Positions 26,376 to 34,060 of a DNA stretch of 64,000 nt are shown in pieces. Both the position numbers and the translations under genes were made by a program. The stretch's first letter is position 1, and the number at the start of each line of letters is the position of its first letter. The DNA comes from Nostoc sp. NIES-4103 (GTDB taxonomy: Bacteria > Cyanobacteriota > Cyanobacteriia > Cyanobacteriales > Nostocaceae), in NCBI RefSeq assembly GCF_002368335.1, contig NZ_AP018288.1:5288454-5352453 (forward strand), given 5' to 3'. Under the pieces are notes generated by a model. It ran no database searches. It saw only the letters and a program-made list of their open reading frames with translations, and was not told where the DNA came from.

Positions 26376-29309
26376 ATGAAACTGAAACTGTCTCGCCTAG
26401 TTCAGAGATTGCAGAATCTAGTTAAAGGACTATGCGCCAATCGATCGCCTAAACTCAACAAACAGCGATCGCTCATCCTAATAATACTGTTATTTGTCCT
26501 CTCTTTTAGCATTCCCCTGGTTGCTCACCAAGTCTTGGCATCAACTCCTGTCGCTCAAACTCAGCAATCTCCCTTACAACTAGTAGAACAAGGTAAAAAA
26601 CTCTACAGCACCGGACAGTTTGAGCAGGCGGCTTTGGTTTGGCAACAAACGGCTGAAGCTTTTGCTGCTCAAGGTGATCAGCTCAATCAAGCAATGGCTT
26701 TGAGTAATCTTTGCCTGACTCAGCAGCAACTAGGGAAGTGGGATGAAGCAAAACAAGCGATCGCAACTAGTCTTAAACTCATAGAGACACAAGAAAAAAC
26801 ACCAGCACAACGCCGCATCCAGGCGCAAACATTCGACATTCAAGGACAACTAGAACTAGCTATTGGGCAATCACAAGCAGCTCTCAAAACTTGGCAACAG
26901 TCTGCTGATATATACAAAAATATCAATGATCAACACGGAATTCTCCAAAGTCAGATTAACCAAGCTCAAGCAATGGAAGAATTGGGGCTTTACCCTAGAG
27001 CTTGTGAAACATTACTAGATGCTTTAGAACTTGAGCATCAAGATTGTATAATTTCACAAAAACAACTCCAAACCATCAATGCCAAACCGCCAGTAGTCAG
27101 CAACATCGCCTCTTTACAAGTTTTGGGATTACGTTGTCTTGGTGATGTTCTGCGAGTAATTGGCTATAGCGAACAATCACAATTAGTTTTGGCAGAAAGT
27201 TTAAAATTAGCACAACAATTGGATGATACTCAAAATCTGGCGGCTGGCTACCTCAGTTTAGGTAATACAGCGTTTGCTTTGGCTAATAAAAAAGCCCAAA
27301 CAGAACCAAAACCACTGCAAATTACATTTACACCGTCTACAAATTGTCTGGTAGAAGCAAAGACTGTTGACGAATTTTACCAAAAAGCAGCAGCTTGCTA
27401 TCGCCAAGCTGAATTATCTACCGATGCAAACACCAGCACCAAAGCACAACTGAATTTACTCAGTCTCCTCATCCAAACTCAACAATGGTCTGATTTTCCT
27501 AGCTTACTCCCTAAAATCCAATCCCAGCTTGATAAATTGCCTATTAGTCATAAAACTATTTACAATCAAATCAATTTGGCGCAAAATCTGATATGTCTGC
27601 AATCAGCAGTCAATCCAGAACCATCAAAACTGCGATCGCCTTTACTTCAACAATGTGGTGTAACCCCAGAAAAAGCAACTAAAACTAATAGCAATACTTT
27701 ACAATCTACACTAATTCCTACTTGGAAAGATATTGCAAAAATCGTCACTACTGCTCATAACCAAGCTCAAGTTTTGCAAGACAAGCAAGCACAAGCCTAC
27801 GCTTTGGGTTATTTAGGCGGAGTTTACCAAGAAATTGGCGAAATACCAAATGCTCAAAAGTTTACTCAACAAGCCTTACAATTGACTTCATCTTTTGATG
27901 CACCATATATTGCTTATCGTTGGCAATGGCAATTAGGACGACTACAACAAATTCAAAAAAACCAACAAGCAGCCATCGGCGCTTACACAGCAGCTTTTGA
28001 AACTCTCAAGTCACTGCGTAAAGACTTGACTCGAAGTAATCCTGATGTGCAATATACTTTTCGAGACAGCGTAGCACCAGTTTATCGGGAATTCGTCGAT
28101 TTACTTTTGCAAGCTAATAACTCTAACCAAACCAATCTGAAACAAGCTCGTGATGCAATTGAAGCACTTCAATTAGCTGAACTGGATGATTACTTTCGAG
28201 ACGCTTGCATTCAAGCCAAACCACAACAGGTTGATCAAGTAGTAGATAAAGCCACTCCAGCCGCCGCAGTTTTGTATGCAATTGTTTTGCCAGAACGTTT
28301 AGAATTAGTCCTGAAATTGCCAGGACAACAAAACTTAGAACACTACACAACAAAAATATCCCAAGCACAACTTGAAAGTAATTTAACAGAACTAATCGAC
28401 CGCCTCAATGATAAAACACGCTTTCCTAATGAAATACAGGAGTTATCGCAACAAATATACGAATGGTTGATTTTACCAGCACAAAAGAAGCTTGCTGAAA
28501 GTAAAGTCAAAACCTTAGTATTCGTACTAGATGGATTGTTAAGAAATATCCCTATGTCAGTTCTGTATGATCGTGCCAATCAGGAATATTTAGTACAAAA
28601 ATATGCCTTAGTTATCACGCCTGGTTTGCAACTGATCAATCCTCAACCTTTAGCAAATGTGCCATTAAATGCTATAGTTGCTGGCATAAGTAAGGATGTC
28701 ACGATAGCTGAAGAAAACCAAAAATTCCAGAATCTTAATTTTGTACCTAATGAGTTGGCAAATATTCAGAAGGAAGTGCCAAATAATGATAAATTACTGG
28801 ACGAAACATTTATCCAATATCAACTACAAAAGCATTTAGCAACTGCAAAATATACCATTGTTCACTTAGCAACTCATGGAGAGTTTAACTCTGACCCAGA
28901 AAAGACTTTTATTGTGGCTTGGAATCACTTGATTAAAATCAAAGATTTAGATAACTTATTACGCTCAAGTGTCACAAATCAACCAATTTCTATTGAGCTA
29001 CTTGTTCTTAGTGCCTGTAAAACAGCCACAGGAGACAGTCGAGCCACTTTAGGACTAGCTGGCGTTGCTGTGCGAGCAGGAGCAAGGAGTACATTAGCAA
29101 GTTTGTGGTCAGTTAATGATGAATCTACATCTGAATTAATGGGTGAATTTTATCGTCAGTTAGTTCATGCTAATGGCAAAAAAAATATCAGTAAAGCCGA
29201 GGCTCTCCAGCAAGCTCAGTTAGCTTTATTAAATAATCGCGATCGCAATAAAGAATGGGAACGCCCTTATTACTGGGCGTCTTTTGTTTTAGTAGGAAAT
29301 TGGCTTTAA
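26376..29309 (+). CDS. TPR repeat CHAT-domain protein, second paralogue
   Basis: 977 residues; AAGGAAGG lies upstream of the ATG. Residues about 32-52 (LILIILLFVLSFSIPLVAHQ) form a signal or anchor. TPR pairs run from about 60 to 560, with a larger insert at residues 300-460 than in the 922-residue paralogue. The CHAT domain occupies the last 330 residues, with His834 in HLATHGEF and Cys881 in VLSACKTATG, and ends VGNWL. Expected location is the periplasm or outer face of the inner membrane. It follows the TpsA gene on the same strand and is convergent with DUF928, the two stops being separated only by a repeat element. A processing protease for the TPS exoprotein is one possible job (inference). 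Confidence 0.85.
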   Translation: MKLKLSRLVQRLQNLVKGLCANRSPKLNKQRSLILIILLFVLSFSIPLVAHQVLASTPVAQTQQSPLQLVEQGKKLYSTGQFEQAALVWQQTAEAFAAQGDQLNQAMALSNLCLTQQQLGKWDEAKQAIATSLKLIETQEKTPAQRRIQAQTFDIQGQLELAIGQSQAALKTWQQSADIYKNINDQHGILQSQINQAQAMEELGLYPRACETLLDALELEHQDCIISQKQLQTINAKPPVVSNIASLQVLGLRCLGDVLRVIGYSEQSQLVLAESLKLAQQLDDTQNLAAGYLSLGNTAFALANKKAQTEPKPLQITFTPSTNCLVEAKTVDEFYQKAAACYRQAELSTDANTSTKAQLNLLSLLIQTQQWSDFPSLLPKIQSQLDKLPISHKTIYNQINLAQNLICLQSAVNPEPSKLRSPLLQQCGVTPEKATKTNSNTLQSTLIPTWKDIAKIVTTAHNQAQVLQDKQAQAYALGYLGGVYQEIGEIPNAQKFTQQALQLTSSFDAPYIAYRWQWQLGRLQQIQKNQQAAIGAYTAAFETLKSLRKDLTRSNPDVQYTFRDSVAPVYREFVDLLLQANNSNQTNLKQARDAIEALQLAELDDYFRDACIQAKPQQVDQVVDKATPAAAVLYAIVLPERLELVLKLPGQQNLEHYTTKISQAQLESNLTELIDRLNDKTRFPNEIQELSQQIYEWLILPAQKKLAESKVKTLVFVLDGLLRNIPMSVLYDRANQEYLVQKYALVITPGLQLINPQPLANVPLNAIVAGISKDVTIAEENQKFQNLNFVPNELANIQKEVPNNDKLLDETFIQYQLQKHLATAKYTIVHLATHGEFNSDPEKTFIVAWNHLIKIKDLDNLLRSSVTNQPISIELLVLSACKTATGDSRATLGLAGVAVRAGARSTLASLWSVNDESTSELMGEFYRQLVHANGKKNISKAEALQQAQLALLNNRDRNKEWERPYYWASFVLVGNWL

Positions 29310-29310
29310 C

Positions 29311-29742
29311 TTTACGTGAGTTCGATAAACCTCTTTCCCCCCAACCCCACTATCATGGGGGCCCCTAAGCCCCCTCCCTCGCCTTTTAGGCTACGGTGTA
29401 CACACTTTGTCTGAAATAGCTTATTAACCTGAGTGTGGGCTTAGCTTTACCCCACCCTAACCCTCTCCTTATAAAGGGGAGGGAACTAAATTGTCTAGTC
29501 TCCCGGCTTGGCGATCACCTTTTTATAATCACTAAGGTACTTATAAAGGAGAGGGAACTAAATTGTCTAGTCTCCCCCCTTGACAAGGGGGGATTAAGGG
29601 GGGTAAATCCGACTTGTGTTTACACGGTAGCGCCTTTTAGGAGAGGGAGGACAAACGAAAAAATCACAGTTTTACTCCCCTCTCCTCGTAGGAGAGGGGC
29701 CGGGGGAGAGGTCAAAACAGCGCTTGTCGAACTCACGTTAAC
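29311..29742. repeat. Family-6 element, copy 2, joining two convergent gene ends
   Basis: Outer ends TTTACGTGAGTTCGA (29311) and TCGAACTCACGTTAA (29728-29742) match the element at 23213-23366. It begins right after the CHAT stop codon, and its right end provides the TAA stop of the DUF928 gene (29738-29740). Bases 29391-29630 are a nested element. A 125-codon frame across this region is an artefact of repeats. Confidence 0.8.
29391..29630. repeat. Family-3 element, copy 2, with perfect 11-bp target duplication
   Basis: Ends CTACGGTGTACACAC and ACTTGTGTTTACACGGTAG (29612-29630). Flanked by exact direct repeats CGCCTTTTAGG at 29380-29390 and 29631-29641. Removing the element plus one repeat restores the family-6 interior (CCTCCCTCGCCTTTTAGGAG), which shows it inserted there. 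Confidence 0.88.
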
Positions 29743-30496
29743 TTTGGGGAACTACAGCACCAAAACGAGATTCTTGAGTGAGTTTTTCCAAACCAACACC
29801 GTTAGCTTGTAATAAATCAGCCCAATCCTTCTTTAAACTTGGATTTTGGGGATTGCGACGACGGCGTTCACCCAAATCGGTTAATGCATCATACCAAATT
29901 TTATTCTTTAAATAGCTTTGGTAATCATTAGCAGCAAAAGCAAGACTAACTCGCTTTACCAACCCTCCAACAACAAAACTATTTCCACTATTACAAACAA
30001 GCCGAAAAGACCAATTGTAAACTTTGCCATTTCTGAGAGAATTTTGAGGTTTTGATGGCACTGTCACACTTACAATTCCTGGTGTTGATTGTAGTGTGTA
30101 TCGAGTTCTATCTATGGTTTTTTGTTCTGCTTCATCCTGCAATACTAACTCAGCGTATTTGATATTTTTCGGATTATTAGGAACATAAACCCAAAAAGTA
30201 GGATACTCAGAAATAGTAGATGCTCCATTTTTAGGCACTAAAGCAGTTAGTTCTGTTGTTTCTATTCCATCACAATTGCCACGGCTAGCGGCATCTGTTT
30301 GTCGATTTGGTCTACCTGTTGAGGAAAAATCTAGCTTTGATTGACGAGATGATTGTGATAAAGGAAAGTTGGAATTTATAGTTAATCTCGGAGACTCTGC
30401 AAGTACTAATATCGGGTAGCTTGTCAAGCCAGCTATAAACCAAGACAGAGAGAGGACAAGAGAATTTTTAGGAGAAATTAACTTCTTAATGCTCAT
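29738..30496 (-). CDS. DUF928 family exported protein
   Basis: 252 residues; ATG preceded by AGAGGA. Signal peptide about 10-33 (LVLSLSWFIAGLTSYPILVLA). The mature part has the DUF928 pattern: TELTALVPKNG, PTFWVYVPNN, AELVLQDE, VSVTVPSKPQ and YNWSFRLVCN, followed by a helical tail (LTDLGERRRRNPQNPSLKKD). Function unknown, probably periplasmic. It starts 18 bp after the CHASE2 gene, clearly the same operon. In cyanobacteria DUF928 genes are recurrent partners of CHAT and CHASE2 genes, as I recall. The stop codon lies inside a repeat element, so the natural C-terminus may have been trimmed. Confidence 0.82.
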   Translation of the reverse strand: MSIKKLISPKNSLVLSLSWFIAGLTSYPILVLAESPRLTINSNFPLSQSSRQSKLDFSSTGRPNRQTDAASRGNCDGIETTELTALVPKNGASTISEYPTFWVYVPNNPKNIKYAELVLQDEAEQKTIDRTRYTLQSTPGIVSVTVPSKPQNSLRNGKVYNWSFRLVCNSGNSFVVGGLVKRVSLAFAANDYQSYLKNKIWYDALTDLGERRRRNPQNPSLKKDWADLLQANGVGLEKLTQESRFGAVVPQS

Positions 30497-30514
30497 AATT
30501 TCCTCTTAAAACTA

Positions 30515-31915
30515 TCAACGATTGGTAGGAGTAGTAGGAGTAGTGGAAGTAGTAGAAGTGGTAGATGTGATAGGAGTAATTTGCACATGTGGTAAGGCAA
30601 TGACGACGCACACCGCTGTTAGCATCAAACCAAGTATTGTAGGTATAAGTGGCAACCACCCACCCTGCTTAAAAGCTAAAAAACATAATCCAGATAAAAT
30701 GCCGATCGCTATAATTACCACTAACGCCCTACTAATCGGCGATCGCCAATACTCAATCAATATTCCTACGAAGAACGCCCAAAGCCAAACCCAGATAATT
30801 TCTAGCGTCTGCGGCCACCACCATAACAAAGGTCGTTGATCTAAAACAGCACTAATTATTTGACTTACCATATGTGCTTGAATTAATACCCCAGGCATTT
30901 GTGTACCATAAGGAGTCATATGAAAATCTCCAAAACTTTTTGGAGCATTAGTACCGATTAAAATAATGCGATCGTTGACGAGACTTGCTAATTTAGCATC
31001 TTGCAAACCTTCAAGGATATCCGTCAAGGTGATTTGCTGGGCTATTGATTGATCAGGTTTTAGCGATCGGTAATTGAGAAGAATTTGGCTACCTCGTTCT
31101 TCTGATCTAGGTAATTGATACCCACCAGCATCTGAAACTAACTTTGGAAAAATCACCTTGCCAATTTGCAATCTCTCATCTGAAGTCATTTGAATCGGTG
31201 AGATATTTTCCGCTTTGAGATAACGAAGTGCAATCCGCAAACTGAATGATTGATCTGTATAACATTTATCGCTAGGTGGCATCCCTAAAAATTGGCGACG
31301 AACGAACCGCCCTGAATCTTCGGGGACATTACTAAAACCAAGACGTTCATATTGCTTTGGTGTAATTACCGGAGGAGCTTTAGTACCTCCAATACTGCAT
31401 GTAGCAATCAAACGGTCATTTTTATGAAATTGTTTTGTTAGTTCTGGAAATTTTGGGTTGACACTAAAATCACGAAAAATATCTAAACCAATTACTCGCG
31501 GTTGATGCTGATTCAATTTCTGTAAAACTTTGTCCAGTGCTTGGTCTGATAACGACGCGGCATTTCTTTGCATGTTTTTCTGGTCTTGATATTCCAAATC
31601 ATCTTCGGTCACTGTAACTACCAGTAAGCGAGAGTCTGATTGCTCAATAGGCCGCGATCGCATCAGATGATCGAATGCTGCTAACTCCGATGCTTGTAAT
31701 ATTCCTAAAGGGCGTACTATCCCCATCAGCAAGCCGACAATAATTACACTAACTAAGAATGCTGTTTGAAATTTCTTCATTTGTAGCGATGATCTTATTT
31801 TCCCATTACTACTTGTGGGTTCTGTTGTGTTTTCTGTTTCCCGCATAAATCGCAGAACTGTTATTAATGCAGTTGCAGCTGCTGTTAATGCTGAAATTAA
31901 GTTCAGAAAATCCAT
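30515..31915 (-). CDS. CHASE2 sensor-domain membrane protein without output domain
   Basis: 466 residues; ATG preceded by AGGAG. An N-terminal hydrophobic patch (6-22), membrane helix (about 51-70), then an extracytoplasmic CHASE2 domain (residues 75-365; FDHLMRSRP, VIGLDIFRDF, ILIGTNAPKSFGD, MPGVLIQAHMVSQI), and three membrane helices (about 375-440). CHASE2 domains sense unknown external signals and normally sit before a kinase or cyclase; none is attached here, so it probably signals through a partner. The C-terminal tail is a low-complexity Thr/Ser/Pro stretch encoded by a triplet-rich repeat at 30518-30570. First gene of an operon with DUF928. Confidence 0.83.
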   Translation of the reverse strand: MDFLNLISALTAAATALITVLRFMRETENTTEPTSSNGKIRSSLQMKKFQTAFLVSVIIVGLLMGIVRPLGILQASELAAFDHLMRSRPIEQSDSRLLVVTVTEDDLEYQDQKNMQRNAASLSDQALDKVLQKLNQHQPRVIGLDIFRDFSVNPKFPELTKQFHKNDRLIATCSIGGTKAPPVITPKQYERLGFSNVPEDSGRFVRRQFLGMPPSDKCYTDQSFSLRIALRYLKAENISPIQMTSDERLQIGKVIFPKLVSDAGGYQLPRSEERGSQILLNYRSLKPDQSIAQQITLTDILEGLQDAKLASLVNDRIILIGTNAPKSFGDFHMTPYGTQMPGVLIQAHMVSQIISAVLDQRPLLWWWPQTLEIIWVWLWAFFVGILIEYWRSPISRALVVIIAIGILSGLCFLAFKQGGWLPLIPTILGLMLTAVCVVIALPHVQITPITSTTSTTSTTPTTPTNR

Positions 31916-32371
31916 AAAACTCCTATGACTCGGAATTACAACCAGTCAAACTACAAAATAGAGTTTCAATTGCAAATATTTGTTGTGCAGAGATTGTTAA
32001 TCAGCACTTTATATTTGAGAAATGTCTACTGTTATCTCACCAAAAATTAAATAACTACGAAAACTAGTGAATTCACAAACCTATATACTCTAACAATTGC
32101 TCAATTTCAGGTAGAGTTTGAAATTAATCTTGGCACAATGCTTTATACCTACCAACGTTATCGTCCTACTAACAGATGGGCACAAGCTCTTAAAAAAACT
32201 TCATGATAGAAGATGTGTTGCTCTGCGCTAGGGAAAAATATTTACGCAACAAGTCAAAAGAAAAGTAGCAGATAGGTAAATTCTACCCATCTGCTACAAG
32301 TAGACGGAGGTATAAACTTAATTACTTATAGCGTTCGCCAAGAGTGTTAGGACATCAACAGATGAGAAAAC
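31916..32371. other. Spacer, no gene seen
   Basis: AT-rich. Near 31916 it should contain the promoter of the CHASE2 operon. The only structure that stands out is the hairpin at 32265-32297. Confidence 0.5.
32254..32297 (-). terminator. Rho-independent terminator (minus strand)
   Basis: GTAGCAGATAGGTA (32265-32278) pairs with TACCCATCTGCTAC (32284-32297), one mismatch in 14 and a 5-nt loop. On the minus strand it is followed by TTTTCTTTT. It would end the transcript of the SDR gene and the ssu remnants. Confidence 0.7.
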
Positions 32372-32635
32372 CTAGACACAAAAAGACTTTTCACCCAGTC
32401 CCCAGTACCCAGTCCCCAGTCCCCTGCTATAATTGCTGAGAGCCAACTCATTAGATTCAGTGGCAGAAGATTGCACAGCTTTGACAAATTCTTTGAGAAC
32501 TTCTTTGAGTCTTAGGTCAACTTCTTCATCTGGCTGTACACTACCATCAGCTAGCCGTTCCAATTGTTTATCTACGGCGTAAACAGTAGATAGAATATGC
32601 TGCGCTCCTAATTCAGACAAAACAGGTTTTAACAA
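32372..32635 (-). pseudogene. ssuE: C-terminal remnant of an NADPH-dependent FMN reductase (SsuE-like)
   Basis: The frame reads LKPVLSELGAQHILSTVYAV then DKQLERLADGSVQPDEEVDL, which matches the C-terminal third of SsuE-type FMN reductases as I recall them. The N-terminal two thirds are missing; the preceding codons (GTIAQLLAIEYSL) lie on the far side of a palindromic element at 32823-32861. The last 16 or so codons come from a spacer repeat (GLGTGYWGLG), so the natural C-terminus is also lost. Not expected to be functional. Confidence 0.6.
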
Positions 32636-32639
32636 GAAA

Positions 32640-32801
32640 GAATTCAGGAGTCAGGAGTCAGAATACAGGCGCGAATTCTGTACGAGTGGCGGATGAAAAG
32701 GGCGCATTTTTGCTCCCCCACCAAATTGAAAATTTGGTGGTGCAACAATTCACCTGTAAGGGTCTCAATCCCCCACTGATTGCATTCTGACTCCTGAATT
32801 C
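32640..32801. repeat. Palindromic element inserted in the ssuE remnant
   Basis: Ends GAATTCAGGAGTCAGGAGTC (32640 on) and ATTCTGACTCCTGAATTC (32784-32801), inverted relative to each other. A perfect 10-bp hairpin (CCACCAAATT, loop GAA, AATTTGGTGG) sits at 32718-32740. The AGTCAGG heptamer unit is a known type of cyanobacterial spacer repeat. Confidence 0.75.
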
Positions 32802-32822
32802 AGTTGGGGCTGAATTCTTCTT

Positions 32823-32934
32823 CAAGGAATATTCAATTGCTAACAATTGAGCTATTGTTCCACAATAAAATTTCTGCAACTCCATAGGCTTCTTCTAGGT
32901 GAGGATAGCCAGAAAGAATAAAGGTTTCAATATT
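32823..32934 (-). pseudogene. ssuD 3' end fused to an internal ssuE fragment
   Basis: In one frame 32934 to about 32868 reads NIETFILSGYPHLEEAYGVA, which matches the C-terminus of FMNH2-dependent alkanesulfonate monooxygenase SsuD. From 32861 to 32823 a second frame reads GTIAQLLAIEYSL, which is the SsuE segment just before LKPVLSEL. The two are joined without the rest of either gene, so a deletion fused ssuD to ssuE. The stretch lies directly after the SDR stop codon. Confidence 0.6.
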
Positions 32935-32935
32935 T

Positions 32936-33685
32936 TTAATTGTCTTGCTCAGTTGGTCGAATCAGGATTTCGTTGACATTAACTCGCTGTGGTTGGGTAA
33001 CAGCGTAAACAATGGCTGCGGCAATGTCTTCACTTTGCAGAGGTGTGATTGAATTGCGTCGTTCTTCAAAACGTTGTTTGGTGATGGGGTCGGTAATATG
33101 GTCATTAATTTCCGTATCTACCAAACCTGGTTCAATAATAGTTACACGGATGTTATCCTTATGGACTTCTTGACGCAATGCTTCAGACAGACCGTTCACA
33201 CCCCATTTTGTAGCATTGTACACACCGACACCTGCCCGCGCTGTCCGACCAGCCACTGAGGAAATATTAACTATATGTCCTGATTTTTGCTCTTTAAAAA
33301 CAGGTAAAACAGCTTGGGTGGCATAAAGCAATCCTAGGACATTGATATCGAACGATCGCCGCCAATCTGAAGTATTCCCGCTCTCAATGGTACCAAGCAC
33401 GGCAATACCTGCATTATTAACTAGGATATCGATTCGACCCAATTCTGCTTTTGTCTTTTCTATCAAATTATTAACTTGGTTTTCGTCCGTCACATCAGTG
33501 ATAACGGGCAATGCCTTACCACCAGTAGCTTCAATGCGTTCAGCCAATGCATTGAGGCGATCGCTACGCCTAGCAGCCAGCACTACATTTGCTTTTTCTG
33601 CTGCTAAAGCGATCGCTGTAGCTTCACCAATACCCGATGAAGCTCCTGTGACAATTGCTACTTTTCCCTCTAATTTACTGGTCAT
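32936..33685 (-). CDS. Short-chain dehydrogenase/reductase
   Basis: 249 residues, a classical SDR. Cofactor motif TGASSGIG (13-20), NNAG (90-93), catalytic Ser142, Tyr156 and Lys160 (YNATK). AARRSDR after strand 2 favours NADP(H). The C-terminal PLQSEDIAAAIVYAVTQP is typical of the YdfG-like group of 3-hydroxy acid or serine dehydrogenases; the true substrate cannot be told. AAAGGAG lies about ten bases upstream of the ATG. It is followed by ssu gene debris. Confidence 0.87.
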   Translation of the reverse strand: MTSKLEGKVAIVTGASSGIGEATAIALAAEKANVVLAARRSDRLNALAERIEATGGKALPVITDVTDENQVNNLIEKTKAELGRIDILVNNAGIAVLGTIESGNTSDWRRSFDINVLGLLYATQAVLPVFKEQKSGHIVNISSVAGRTARAGVGVYNATKWGVNGLSEALRQEVHKDNIRVTIIEPGLVDTEINDHITDPITKQRFEERRNSITPLQSEDIAAAIVYAVTQPQRVNVNEILIRPTEQDN

Positions 33686-33762
33686 CTTTATATGTCTCCT
33701 TTGTCAGTTGTCAGTTGTCAGTTGTCATTTGTGATTTTTCTCTTGCTATTCCCCATCTCCCT

Positions 33763-33965
33763 TCTGACTTTTCACGTCATGTGGAAAAGTTAACGCCAGA
33801 CCTAACCCCCCAGCCCCCCTGACCCTAATCCCCATTAAATTATGGCTTAGCCCTAATTTAATGGGGGCCCCGAGTTCCCTTCAAGGGAAGGGGGAGTAAT
33901 TAAAGCCTCTCTCCTACAAGGAGAGAGGTTGGGAGAGGGGTTTTCCAGATCCCGTGAAAAGTCAG
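33763..33965. repeat. Inverted-repeat element (203 bp) with possible target duplication
   Basis: Ends TCTGACTTTTCACG (33763-33776) and CGTGAAAAGTCAG (33953-33965). ATCTCCCT occurs on both flanks (33755-33762 and 33966-33973), a possible 8-bp target duplication, though the flank is a repeat tract. The interior has CCCCATTAAATTA-TAATTTAATGGGG and CTCTCTCC-GGAGAGAG palindromes. Confidence 0.75.
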
Positions 33966-34060
33966 ATCTCCCTCATCCCCCCATCTCCCTCATCCTCCTC
34001 ATCTCCCTCATCCCCCTCATCTCCCTCATCTACCCTACTCCCCCGCTCTCCTGCCTAATC
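33966..34060. repeat. CTCATCTCC low-complexity tract running into the MFS gene
   Basis: About ten CTCATCTCC/CTCATCCCC units, ending in CCCCGCTCTCCTGCC. The last part supplies the C-terminal codons (RRAGE) and stop of the MFS gene. Confidence 0.85.

Noticed and set aside
29435..29812. 125-codon plus-strand frame
   Set aside because: It runs through nested repeat elements and then antisense to the DUF928 gene.
32658..32885. 75-codon minus-strand frame as a gene
   Set aside because: Only its first part (GTIAQLLAIEYSL) is real gene content, from a broken ssuE; the rest is palindromic element.
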